A stretch of DNA of 64,000 nt, taken from the NCBI GenBank assembly GCA_947493455.1, contig CANLRB010000005.1, forward strand, positions 124,001-188,000. Direction: 5' to 3'. Under the pieces are notes generated by a model that worked only from the letters and a program-made list of their open reading frames with translations, was not told the origin of the DNA and made no database searches. This DNA comes from an uncultured Pseudoalteromonas sp. (GTDB taxonomy: Bacteria > Pseudomonadota > Gammaproteobacteria > Enterobacterales > Alteromonadaceae). The position numbers and the translations under genes are program-made. Shown in pieces: positions 44,687 to 53,782 of the stretch (the stretch's first letter is position 1; each line of letters opens with the position of its first letter).

Positions 44687-47600
44687 AAAGAACATTGTTC
44701 TTTTTTATCCTGCTGTTATGTACCCAAATAGAAGCAAGTAACAAAGAGCGTGGGTTAGATAAGAACCCGTCCGCTTGGCTATTGCAACAAATCAAGGTGG
44801 GTGAAGCACAGCTGCGCCCACAACTTATTGAAGACTCACTCAACCGATTAGAACAAATAGAACCAAATAGCAATGCTGTACTGGTGGCATATGCACGACT
44901 CGACTTTTTTCAAGAAAACCGTGTCGAAGCGTTAAAAAAGATTCGCCAACTAAAAATGCTAACCCCTAACTCGAATGAACTCAAAGAACTTGAGGTACTT
45001 GCTCATATTACAGGTGCAGGCAAACAAGAATTGCAACGAGCACGACTATTTACCCGGGCAGGAAACCATATTGAGGCAAAGAAAATCTACGATTCTTTGT
45101 TCAACCCATATTATGGTGCACCTCAATATCGCTTTGAGTATATTCAAGCATTAGCCCAAGACGACCAACAATGGCATATGGCACTTGGCATGTTTATTGA
45201 GCTAAGAAAAAGCTACCCAAACACGCCACGCTTTGAAGTAGCGTACGCGACGCATAGATTAAAGCGCGACCCGAGCGACACTGCAGCAATGGCGATATTA
45301 CGCCAGTATGCTGGCTCTCCTAAGGTTGAAGAAGACATTATTACAGCATGGATCAACGCGCTAAACCGTCAACCGCTCACTCGTAAAACCCGAGCTCGTT
45401 ATGACTATTTGGTGACGACATTTCATCGCAGTAACCGTGTCAAAACTGCGCGCGATGATTTTATTATTAAATATAAACGCCAATTAGCACTTGAAGCTGA
45501 CCCTTATTATCAAGCGTGGCGTCGCGCCGAACGCTATATGGATAAAGAAGAGTTTTCTACGGCTAAGAAGTTTCTCAATAAAGCAATCTTTGGCCGACCC
45601 AATGATGCGAATGTAATTGGCAGTATGGGCCTTTATTACCTGCGCACTGCCGATTACGAAAATGCAATCCGCTATTTTAAACGTGCCGAGAAAGCGGCAG
45701 AAATTGGCGCACTTGATCGCTGGGTCGCACTGCAAACAACAGCTAAATTTTGGCAACTTATTGGTAAAATTAAAGTAGCGATTGCCAGTGAAGACTATCA
45801 ACTCGCAAAGCAACTCATCGCCGAGGCTCAAGCACTCAATGAATCACCGAATACCGTCAGGTTTCAACTTGCGGAACTTTATTTGGCTACCGGCGAGCGT
45901 CAAAAAGCGATCGCGTTATTTCAACAAGTGTTAAAAGAGCAACCTAATAATGAGAGTGCATTGCAAGGGTTATTAGCCATTGTTTCCGCCGAAAACGATC
46001 TCGAAGCGATGCAGCGCTTTACCAGTAGTCTCTCACAGCGCCAAAATAAACTTATCGCAAGCGATATTAAGGCGCAAAGTGCAACCTTATACCGTGCGCA
46101 GGCGGATGATTTATCACTACGTGGTGAGCCATATCAAGCGATTGCCCATTTAGAAAAAGCAATTCAACTAACACCACAAGATCCGTGGCTCTATTTTGAT
46201 ATTGCAAAACTTTGGGTCAAAGTGGGCGATGTGCAGCAAGGTCGCTCGGTCTATAATAAAGTGCTTTGGCAACAACCACTCAATGGTGAAATTCGCTACA
46301 CTCATGCATTATTTTTACGTTCCATTGATGACTATCAAGGGGCTATAGATAGTCTCGCCTTTGTTCGACTTAAAGATAAAACAGACGACATAATCAAACT
46401 TAATAATGAATTGAAATTAAACTTGCTTAGCGAACAGGTAACAACACATATCGAGCGAGATCAGCTCGAAAGTGCAACACAATTGCTTAATGAAATCGAA
46501 CAAAATTATGCACTATCGCCCTACAGTCGCGCACAACTGGCGCCAGCTTGGTACGATGTGGGAGAGCAAGACAAAGCAATTGCCCAATTGCATACAGCTA
46601 TTCAATTGGATCCGCAAATAAGTGACTATTATTATCAAGTACTCAGTCGTTGGTATGCAGAGCATCCGGAAAATAAAAATGCGTCAAGCTGGTTTTCGAA
46701 TATCCACACACTCCGCTCAAACGAGTCGCAACAACAAGAATTAGAGAATTATGCGCTGCAATTCAAGTTGTCAAAGCATCCAGAGCAAATTGAACAAATT
46801 GCCCTTGACCATTTACGTGTCAACCCGACGAGTATTGCCGCCCACATCCAGCTAGCGATGTATTATTTAAAAGAGGATGAGTTCGAAAAGCTCGCAAAGC
46901 GCTATGAAGAAATTCGTAAGCTCGGAACAATGCCTATCGAGCTAGAAATTGAAATTGCCGCGACGAGTTTAGTAAAAGGCGAAACTGAATTTGGCGAGTA
47001 CGTAACCGCCCACCTAGTTGACATAGTTGCACCTGATGCCGCATATCAGCAGCAACAAATAATGGATAGTCTGATTGACTTTGATTCTCAAGAAAAGGCA
47101 CTTAACTATGCGGAGCGCTTACTTGCTCTGTCTCCTTTTGATGCAAACCTGCTGCAGGGTGCAGGCAGTATTGCGCAGCACTTTAAACAACAGGATTTAG
47201 CATTAAACTACTATATTCAGGCGATTGTGCGTGCTCAGAATATGCCACTACCTGAGTCTGTGGGACGAAAAGAAGCACTAAAATACACGGAACCAAATAG
47301 CGAAGACGCTTGGTATATCACTAAAGCGAAATCAGGTATCGAAACCATCACAGCAAGTACCGATGGGCACTTTGCACTGGCGTTTGATTTTGCCGGACAA
47401 ACGAGTACGCAAAGTGATGCTGAACTAGGGGTTGGCGGTATTTTAGCGGAGAGCTACTTTAATTTATGGCAGGGTCAAGGGTTTGTTAAAGTCGATGCCG
47501 TGTCACTTGCTGCGCAAACCAGTCGCTTTACCAATGTACAAGACGCCAGCTTATATGGCACAGGGCTTCTGTGCTTTAACCGCTGTGACTTACTGAGCAT

Positions 47601-48501
47601 CACGCCAAAAGACCGTGGTGTTGCTATCGGATTAGGCTGGCAAAACGAACAATGGCGGTTTGATCTCGGTACAACGCCGCAAGGCTTCATCTACTCAGAT
47701 TGGGTCGGCGGCATTGTTTACGAAAGTAACATTGGCGATTTTAGTTGGGATATTGAGATTGAAAAACGCGCCCTTACCAACAGCGTGCTGAGTTACGCGG
47801 GACTTGAAGACGTTACCCTAGGACGTTTTTGGGGCGGTGTTATGAGCTCTGGCGTTACTCTAGGCTTATATCACGATGAAGGCGGACCATTTGGCTTTTG
47901 GTCTTCACTTGACTATCAACAATACCGTGGCCATAACGTGCTCGACAACAGTCGCTACCGTGCCATGCTTGGCGGTTATTATCGTATAATTCAGGATATT
48001 GATTTAGAACTCACCACTGGCCTAAGCTTTTTACATTGGGCATATGAATATAATCTGTCAGAAGAAACATTTGGCCATGGTGGCTACTATTCGCCACAAA
48101 ACTACAAAAGTATCTCGTTACCAATTACCCTTGATGGCCGTTTTGAAGACCTCGTGTATCAGCTACGCGTTGCTGGTTCTTATTCTCAAACCAAAACTGA
48201 GACCATAGCCTACTTCCCGAATGATCCAATGCTACAGGCACAAGCAGAGTCAATTGTGAGCGAAACAGGCATATCGCCTTACTTTGCAGGTAGTGAAGAC
48301 GACGGTTTTTCCTATAGCTTATCGGGTATGGTCGAATATAAATTAGCGCCGCACTGGCTAATTGGCGCAACCTTTAGTCTTGACCGCGCAGACTTTTACG
48401 AGCCAAACTATGGTCAAATATACTTTAAGTATTTATTTAACCCACTTTATCGTCCATTACCACTGACACCTCGGCCCATTGTGCCGTATAGCAGCTTCTA
48501 A
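44677..48501 (+). CDS. bcsC: Outer membrane cellulose export porin BcsC
   Basis: This 1274-residue protein has a signal peptide (QVKRTLFFFILLLCTQIEA), a long periplasmic superhelix of about 18-20 TPR repeats (about 25-850, for example GSMGLYYLRTADYENAIRYFKRAEKA), and a C-terminal beta-barrel of about 330 residues rich in alternating aromatic strands. It ends IVPYSSF with the terminal Phe typical of BAM clients. BcsC lets the cellulose chain cross the outer membrane. It is a little longer than the E. coli protein (1157), the extra length lying in the TPR part. It is the last gene of the rightward bcs operon. Confidence 0.95.
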   Translation: MQVKRTLFFFILLLCTQIEASNKERGLDKNPSAWLLQQIKVGEAQLRPQLIEDSLNRLEQIEPNSNAVLVAYARLDFFQENRVEALKKIRQLKMLTPNSNELKELEVLAHITGAGKQELQRARLFTRAGNHIEAKKIYDSLFNPYYGAPQYRFEYIQALAQDDQQWHMALGMFIELRKSYPNTPRFEVAYATHRLKRDPSDTAAMAILRQYAGSPKVEEDIITAWINALNRQPLTRKTRARYDYLVTTFHRSNRVKTARDDFIIKYKRQLALEADPYYQAWRRAERYMDKEEFSTAKKFLNKAIFGRPNDANVIGSMGLYYLRTADYENAIRYFKRAEKAAEIGALDRWVALQTTAKFWQLIGKIKVAIASEDYQLAKQLIAEAQALNESPNTVRFQLAELYLATGERQKAIALFQQVLKEQPNNESALQGLLAIVSAENDLEAMQRFTSSLSQRQNKLIASDIKAQSATLYRAQADDLSLRGEPYQAIAHLEKAIQLTPQDPWLYFDIAKLWVKVGDVQQGRSVYNKVLWQQPLNGEIRYTHALFLRSIDDYQGAIDSLAFVRLKDKTDDIIKLNNELKLNLLSEQVTTHIERDQLESATQLLNEIEQNYALSPYSRAQLAPAWYDVGEQDKAIAQLHTAIQLDPQISDYYYQVLSRWYAEHPENKNASSWFSNIHTLRSNESQQQELENYALQFKLSKHPEQIEQIALDHLRVNPTSIAAHIQLAMYYLKEDEFEKLAKRYEEIRKLGTMPIELEIEIAATSLVKGETEFGEYVTAHLVDIVAPDAAYQQQQIMDSLIDFDSQEKALNYAERLLALSPFDANLLQGAGSIAQHFKQQDLALNYYIQAIVRAQNMPLPESVGRKEALKYTEPNSEDAWYITKAKSGIETITASTDGHFALAFDFAGQTSTQSDAELGVGGILAESYFNLWQGQGFVKVDAVSLAAQTSRFTNVQDASLYGTGLLCFNRCDLLSITPKDRGVAIGLGWQNEQWRFDLGTTPQGFIYSDWVGGIVYESNIGDFSWDIEIEKRALTNSVLSYAGLEDVTLGRFWGGVMSSGVTLGLYHDEGGPFGFWSSLDYQQYRGHNVLDNSRYRAMLGGYYRIIQDIDLELTTGLSFLHWAYEYNLSEETFGHGGYYSPQNYKSISLPITLDGRFEDLVYQLRVAGSYSQTKTETIAYFPNDPMLQAQAESIVSETGISPYFAGSEDDGFSYSLSGMVEYKLAPHWLIGATFSLDRADFYEPNYGQIYFKYLFNPLYRPLPLTPRPIVPYSSF

Positions 48502-48559
48502 AACCAATCCGTAGAATTGGTATTAGATGTTGCTAATTTATCGGCAAATGTTTCGTTTT

Positions 48560-50335
48560 TTATTTCGCTTGCGCTTGCCATAAACGCGCGTAATGACCTT
48601 GTAAATCTAATAACGTTTGGTGGGTACCCTGCTCAACAACCTGCCCTTTATCCAAATAAACAATAAGATCAGCATCGGTAATGGTCGACAAACGATGCGC
48701 AATCACCAATGTCGTATGTGACTGTGCGATTTGATTCAATGTGTGCATAATAGACGCTTCATTGTGACTATCGAGGGATGAGGTCGCTTCATCAAAAACT
48801 AATATTGTGCTTTGCTTTAATAAAGTGCGGGCAATAGCGACACGTTGCTTTTCACCACCCGATAGCTTTAACCCTCGCTCACCAACTTGGGTATCATATT
48901 TGTCGGGCAACGAGTTAACGAATTCCGCTAATTGAGCATCCTTAATTGCTTGATATACTTGGTCTTTGGTCGCATTCAGGTTTCCGTAATGAACGTTATC
49001 ATAAATACTGGCATTAAATAGCACGGTATCTTGGGGCACCACACCAATCGCTTTACGAAGCGACGACAATGACACATGGGCGATATCTTGCCCATCGATT
49101 TGAATTGAACCTCCAGTCACATCATAAAAGCGAAACAAAAGCTTAGTTAATGAACTCTTACCGGCCCCGCTCGCACCGACAATCGCTACTTTTGTTCCTC
49201 CTTTTACTGTAAAAGATAAATCGCTTATAACTTGCCGGTTATCAGTATAACCAAAATCAACCTGTGAAAATGTGATATCGCCAGTTGTTATGGCAATATT
49301 GGGCGCCTCGGGTAATTCAATGACTTTTGCCTTTTCATTGAGTAAGGCAAACATATTCTCGATATTGGTCAATGAACCTTTTATTTCGCGATACACAAAA
49401 CCCAAAAAATTAAGCGGGATAAAAATTTGCATCATAAACGCATTAACGAGTACAAAATCACCAATCGTCATAATGTTATTTTGCACATCTATTGCGGCCA
49501 GTAGCAGCATCGCAGTCATTGCGAGCGCTATAATCGTTGCTTGCCCACCGTTTAGCGCAAAAAGTGATAATCGATTTTTGCGCCTTGCACGCTCCCACTG
49601 CGCCAAGTCCTTGTCGTAATAGTCCGATTCCGTTTTTTCATTGTTAAAATACTTAACCGTTTCAAAATTAAGTAAACTATCAACTGCCCGCGTATTCGAT
49701 TGATTGTCTGCTAAGTTGGCTTCGCGAATAAACTTAATACGCCAATTTGTCACTTTAACCGTGGTGAACACATAACAGGCTACCGCGATTAAAATCACTA
49801 ATGCGTAAATAACCCCATAGTTGAACCATAATATGCCAATAACAAAGCAGAGCTCTATTAAGGTTGGGCCAATGTTAAAAACCAAGAAGCGCATAATAAA
49901 ACTAATACCTGTTACACCGCGCTCGATATCGCGCGCCAGTCCACCAGTTTTACGGGATAAATGAAACGATAAATCCAACGCGTGAATATGGCTAAATACT
50001 TTTAAGCCGATGCGACGCATTGCCCGCTCAGTAACTCGCCCAAATAATAAGTCGCGTAACTCTGCAAACACGACATTCGCAAGGCGCAACAGCCCATACC
50101 CTGCAATCAGCCCAAGTGGCATTAGCAGTAATGGGTTTGCGCTTTCTTGGTTAAGCGTATCGACCGTATACTTAAGAACAAAGGGCAAGTAAACACTTGC
50201 CACCTTCGCCAATACGAGACATAAAAATGCAAACAATATGCGTAGACGATATTCAACTAAAAACGGCAATACTTGCTTAAAGACGCCGACATTAAAACTG
50301 TCATTCTCATTCGGAATTGAAAAATTACGACGCAT
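48560..50335 (-). CDS. Atm1-type ABC exporter (fused permease-ATPase)
   Basis: This 591-residue half-transporter has six membrane helices (about 35-310) and a C-terminal ATPase with Walker A GASGAGKSS, signature LSGGEKQRVAIAR, Walker B ILVFDEATSSLD and the H-loop IAHRLST. The membrane part (RKTGGLARDIERGVTGISFIMRFLVFNIGPTLIEL; VDSLLNFETVKYFNNE) is typical of the Atm1/HMT1/ABCB7 group, which exports glutathione-linked compounds and heavy-metal conjugates. The start at 50335 has AGGA 7 bases upstream; the frame extending to 50398 adds a tail unlike the family. It converges with bcsC. Confidence 0.88.
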   Translation of the reverse strand: MRRNFSIPNENDSFNVGVFKQVLPFLVEYRLRILFAFLCLVLAKVASVYLPFVLKYTVDTLNQESANPLLLMPLGLIAGYGLLRLANVVFAELRDLLFGRVTERAMRRIGLKVFSHIHALDLSFHLSRKTGGLARDIERGVTGISFIMRFLVFNIGPTLIELCFVIGILWFNYGVIYALVILIAVACYVFTTVKVTNWRIKFIREANLADNQSNTRAVDSLLNFETVKYFNNEKTESDYYDKDLAQWERARRKNRLSLFALNGGQATIIALAMTAMLLLAAIDVQNNIMTIGDFVLVNAFMMQIFIPLNFLGFVYREIKGSLTNIENMFALLNEKAKVIELPEAPNIAITTGDITFSQVDFGYTDNRQVISDLSFTVKGGTKVAIVGASGAGKSSLTKLLFRFYDVTGGSIQIDGQDIAHVSLSSLRKAIGVVPQDTVLFNASIYDNVHYGNLNATKDQVYQAIKDAQLAEFVNSLPDKYDTQVGERGLKLSGGEKQRVAIARTLLKQSTILVFDEATSSLDSHNEASIMHTLNQIAQSHTTLVIAHRLSTITDADLIVYLDKGQVVEQGTHQTLLDLQGHYARLWQAQAK

Positions 50336-50705
50336 AGTTAGTCCTAGATTAATCACGTGCAAATTCAAATCATACAATAGGCATTGCAAATCAGGCATCT
50401 TTATTTAGCCCGCTATATCAATTAGTGTCTTTTTTGTATACAAACAGGTCACATCAGTCTTATGGGGCTTTTGTTTGAAAACGTGTCTATGTATACTGAC
50501 TGGATGCAGATCACATTGCTAAACATATTTATTAGCGTGTGCGTTGACTCCTAACGCCACTCTAGCGGCATAATTGTGTTTAATAACGTGACACTGTAAA
50601 ACAAAAAAATAGTCTGGCCACCCGTTCAAGCTTGCCGTCATGCAAACTTAAACTTAATAACATAATAATAGGCCGCAACAATAATTTGATTTAGGAAGAT
50701 TAATA
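50336..50705. other. Intergenic region between the ABC exporter and the peptide transporter
   Basis: This 370-base divergent gap holds no gene I can support. A TTGACT at 50544-50549 with CATAAT at 50569-50574 (19-base spacer) is a weak plus-strand promoter candidate. AGGAAG lies just before the transporter ATG at 50706. Confidence 0.4.
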
Positions 50706-52154
50706 ATGAATTCAGTTCCAAGAGCAGGCGAGATGCTCGGTCATCCGAAGGGCCTATTCCTGCTATTTACTACGGAGTTATGGGAGCGTTTTAGCTACTA
50801 CGCGATGCGTGCAATCTTAGTATTGTATCTTGTCGATCAAGTCTATTCTGAAGGCGGTAATGGCATGGGTTGGAGCCAAGCCGATGCGCTTTCGCTCTAT
50901 GGTACATTCACCGGTCTCGTTTATCTAACGCCACTTATTGGTGGTTGGTTAGCTGATCAGTATTTAGGTCAACGTAAAGCTATTTATATTGGTGGTTTCT
51001 TAATGGCCGCAGGTCAATTTATGCTTGGTACGCCGCACGCGTGGGTGCCAGGAATGGAAACTGAAGCGTTCTATTTAGGCCTAGGTCTACTTATCGCAGG
51101 TAATGGTTTATTTAAGCCAAATATCTCAACTATGGTAGGTGATCTATACGAAGACGGAGACCACCGTCGCGATGGTGCATTCACCATTTTCTATATGGGT
51201 ATCAACGTCGGTGCTGCACTGTCAGGTATCGTAGTCGGTTCAGTTGTCGCAGCTTACGATGGCAACTATCAAGTGGGTTTCATTTGTGCTGGTATCGGTA
51301 TGGTATTATCACTGGTTATCCAATTCCTATTTGCACAAAAATTATTAGGCAATGTCGGTACTATCCCTGCAGCTAAATTAGAAGCACAGCAACAAACAGA
51401 GGTACGTAAAGAACCACTCACTGCTGTTGAACGTGATCGCATTAAAGTAATCATGGTATTAGGTTTATTCACTGTTGTTTTCTGGGCAGGCTTTGAGCAA
51501 GCCGGTGGTCTAATGAATATTTTCACCAATGAATATACTGACCGCATGATTGGTGGCTTTGAAGTACCAACGACTTGGTTCCAATCTCTAAATGCAATCT
51601 TTATTGTTGTTTTTGCGCCAGTTATCGCTTCAATTTGGATCCGTTTGGGCGACAAAGAGCCAAACTCGCCAGTTAAATTCGCACTTGGTCTTGTTTTACT
51701 AGGCGTAGGTTTCATCTTCATGATGGGTGCGGTAATGGAAATGGACGGTGATCCAACTAATAAATCAAGCATGTGGTGGCTAGTAGGTGCATACTTCTTC
51801 CACACTATGGGTGAATTATGTTTATCACCAATTGGTTTATCTATGGTTACTAAACTAGCACCACTGCGTATTGCATCACTTATGATGGGTACTTGGTTCC
51901 TATTTATTGCAATTGCTAACAAAGTTGGCGCATTTGTAGGTTCATTTATTGGTGACAGCGGTTCAAAAGAAGACCAGCTTGCAAATGCAATGGCAATCTT
52001 TGGCGGTATCTTCATTACTGCGGCACTTTCAGGCGTCATACTTTACTTCATGGCAGACAAGCTTGTTGACTGGATGCACGGCGCAGAAGGTCCACATAAG
52101 CATACTGAAGAAGAAGTACTTGAAGAAGAATTAGAAGTAACAGCGACACGCTAA
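50706..52154 (+). CDS. POT/PTR family proton-dependent oligopeptide transporter
   Basis: This 482-residue protein has 12-14 membrane helices. The POT signature ExxERFxYY appears in helix 1 (TELWERFSYYAMRAILVLYL), and the second family motif region (GDLYEDGDHRRDGAFTIFYMGINVGAALSG) matches the PTR2 pattern. It takes up di- and tripeptides with protons across the inner membrane. The C-terminal tail is strongly acidic (HTEEEVLEEELEV). Codon usage appears biased as in a well-expressed gene. It ends at a strong terminator. Confidence 0.93.
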   Translation: MNSVPRAGEMLGHPKGLFLLFTTELWERFSYYAMRAILVLYLVDQVYSEGGNGMGWSQADALSLYGTFTGLVYLTPLIGGWLADQYLGQRKAIYIGGFLMAAGQFMLGTPHAWVPGMETEAFYLGLGLLIAGNGLFKPNISTMVGDLYEDGDHRRDGAFTIFYMGINVGAALSGIVVGSVVAAYDGNYQVGFICAGIGMVLSLVIQFLFAQKLLGNVGTIPAAKLEAQQQTEVRKEPLTAVERDRIKVIMVLGLFTVVFWAGFEQAGGLMNIFTNEYTDRMIGGFEVPTTWFQSLNAIFIVVFAPVIASIWIRLGDKEPNSPVKFALGLVLLGVGFIFMMGAVMEMDGDPTNKSSMWWLVGAYFFHTMGELCLSPIGLSMVTKLAPLRIASLMMGTWFLFIAIANKVGAFVGSFIGDSGSKEDQLANAMAIFGGIFITAALSGVILYFMADKLVDWMHGAEGPHKHTEEEVLEEELEVTATR

Positions 52155-52169
52155 CTTTTAGCTTTCTTG

Positions 52170-52203
52170 AAAAACCGCCTTTTAATAAAAGGCGGTTTTT
52201 TTA
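52170..52203 (+). terminator. Intrinsic terminator of the peptide transporter gene
   Basis: A perfect 12-bp stem (AAAACCGCCTTT / AAAGGCGGTTTT) with a short loop is followed by T7. It lies 16 bases past the stop. Confidence 0.9.
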
Positions 52204-52262
52204 TTACTATTTATTGTGCAAACCCTCGAACCATACTCCGTTTTAGCCTCATAAAAGTTAGC

Positions 52263-52280
52263 TGTAAATTTTTCAATACA
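52263..52280 (+). promoter_or_regulatory. TyrR-box-like site, distal, upstream of hpd
   Basis: TGTAAA-N6-AATACA matches 10 of 12 fixed positions of the established TyrR box TGTAAA-N6-TTTACA. It lies about 295 bases before the hpd start. It is in AT-rich DNA, so chance is possible. Confidence 0.4.
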
Positions 52281-52444
52281 AAAATGATTACAAATTACAC
52301 ATTTGAGAAAATAAAAAACAACCACACTCGGTTAATTATCGAACAGCTATTTACCTAATTTTAACCAAATTAAATTCACTATGATGGGCCAACAGCAAAC
52401 TGTATGCATTTATTGCGCGATCATCAGTAAAAAACATGCTTGTT

Positions 52445-52462
52445 TGTATTAATAAGTTTACA
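52445..52462 (+). promoter_or_regulatory. TyrR-box-like site, proximal, upstream of hpd
   Basis: TGTATT-N6-TTTACA matches 10 of 12 fixed positions of the TyrR box and lies about 112 bases before the hpd start. tyrR itself is encoded at 32299-33855. The rest of the 420-base gap (52155-52574) contains the transporter terminator and no convincing gene. Confidence 0.5.
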
Positions 52463-52574
52463 AACTCCCCTATTTAGCAAATCGGCGCTCCCTCTTTTCC
52501 TTTACTAAAATATGATTGATGATGCGCAGCAACAGATAGTAATACAGATATAGCTTATATTCAGGGGACACATT

Positions 52575-53621
52575 ATGAGTGAAGTAAATAACCCATTAGG
52601 CCTAGTTGGCATCGAGTTTACAGAATACGCAACACCTGACGCAGATTATATGGATAAAGTATTTTCTGATTTCGGTTTTTCAAAGCTTAAAAAGTTTAAA
52701 AATAAAGATATCGTTTACTACAACCAAAATGATATCCACTTCTTACTTAATAACGAGCGTGAAGGCTTTTCTGCAGAATTTGCTAAAAGCCATGGCCCAG
52801 CGATCTGCTCAATGGGTTGGCGCGTAGAAAACGCTCAAAAAGCATTTGAGGTTGCGGTTGAGCGTGGCGCAAAACCTGCGACTGATTCGACTCATAAAGA
52901 CCTTCCTTACCCAGCAATTTACGGTATTGGTGATAGCCTAATTTACTTTATCGAAGTATTTGGTGATAAAGGCTCAATTTATGACAATGACTTTGAAGAT
53001 TTAAGCGAACAATCAATTGTTGAAGACAAAGGCTTTTTACGCATTGACCACCTAACAAACAATGTTTACAAAGGCACGATGGAAACATGGGCAAACTTCT
53101 ATAAAAATGTATTTGGTTTTGAAGAAGTACGCTACTTTGATATTAAAGGTCAAAAAACAGCATTGTTGTCATACGCACTTAAATCACCGTGTGGTACTTT
53201 CTCAATCCCAATTAACGAAGGTAAAGACAACAATAATAACCAAATTGATGAGTACTTAAACGAATATAACGGTCCAGGTGTACAACACTTAGCATTTTTA
53301 ACTAATGACCTTGTTTCGTCACTTGATAAGCTTGATCAATCAACCATTGCAACGCTTGATATTATCCCTGAGTATTACGATACAATTTTTGATCGTGTTC
53401 CTTGGGTAAAAGAAGATAAAGAAAAAATCAGAGAGCATCAGATCCTAGTAGATAGCCAAAGTGAAAATTGCTACTTACTACAGATTTTCTCAAAGAATCT
53501 ATTTGGACCTATCTTTATCGAAATGATCCAACGTGTTGATGATGGTGGTTTTGGTGAAGGTAACTTCCAAGCACTATTTGAATCAATTGAACGTGATCAA
53601 GAGCGTCGCGGCGTTATTTAA
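52575..53621 (+). CDS. hpd: 4-hydroxyphenylpyruvate dioxygenase
   Basis: This 348-residue non-haem iron enzyme converts 4-hydroxyphenylpyruvate to homogentisate in tyrosine breakdown. It has two vicinal-oxygen-chelate domains. The iron ligands are visible as His159 (RIDHLTNNV), His238 (GVQHLAFLTND) and Glu316 (PIFIEMIQR). The C-terminal FGEGNFQALFESIERDQ is the usual gating helix. A GGGG ribosome site lies upstream. It is followed by its own terminator, so fahA is probably a separate unit. TyrR-like boxes lie upstream. Confidence 0.97.
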   Translation: MSEVNNPLGLVGIEFTEYATPDADYMDKVFSDFGFSKLKKFKNKDIVYYNQNDIHFLLNNEREGFSAEFAKSHGPAICSMGWRVENAQKAFEVAVERGAKPATDSTHKDLPYPAIYGIGDSLIYFIEVFGDKGSIYDNDFEDLSEQSIVEDKGFLRIDHLTNNVYKGTMETWANFYKNVFGFEEVRYFDIKGQKTALLSYALKSPCGTFSIPINEGKDNNNNQIDEYLNEYNGPGVQHLAFLTNDLVSSLDKLDQSTIATLDIIPEYYDTIFDRVPWVKEDKEKIREHQILVDSQSENCYLLQIFSKNLFGPIFIEMIQRVDDGGFGEGNFQALFESIERDQERRGVI

Positions 53622-53656
53622 TAAAAGACTAAGTTACTAGCCAAACTTATTCTTCA

Positions 53657-53693
53657 AGCAGCGCAACTTAATTTATTAGTTGCGCTGCTTTTT
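53657..53693 (+). terminator. Intrinsic terminator of hpd
   Basis: A perfect 12-bp stem (AGCAGCGCAACT / AGTTGCGCTGCT) with a 9-base AT loop is followed by T5. It separates hpd from fahA. Confidence 0.88.
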
Positions 53694-53727
53694 CAATATA
53701 TACTTGGTATAAAACGTATTAAGAGCG

Positions 53728-53750
53728 ATATCACCGCTATTCAGTGATAT
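53728..53750. promoter_or_regulatory. Inverted repeat upstream of fahA
   Basis: ATATCAC (53728-53734) and GTGATAT (53744-53750) form a perfect 7-bp inverted repeat with a 9-base spacer, 33 bases before the fahA start. Position near the promoter suggests an operator; the regulator is unknown and it does not match a TyrR box. Confidence 0.4.
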
Positions 53751-53782
53751 AAACACTAAAACGATATTGTAAAGAGTGAATA

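Noticed and set aside
48504-48524. ACCAAT...ATTGGT inverted repeat after bcsC as a terminator
   Set aside because: The stem is only 6 bp, AT-rich and lacks a T-tract. I could not support it as the end of the bcs operon.
51269-52039. 256-residue open frame on the minus strand inside the peptide transporter gene
   Set aside because: It lies wholly antisense to a clear POT transporter. Its composition reflects the codon bias of the sense gene, and it has no ribosome site or family match.
52167-52358. 63-residue frame in the gap after the peptide transporter
   Set aside because: It begins in the transporter terminator and covers one of the TyrR-like boxes. The encoded sequence has no coding pattern.
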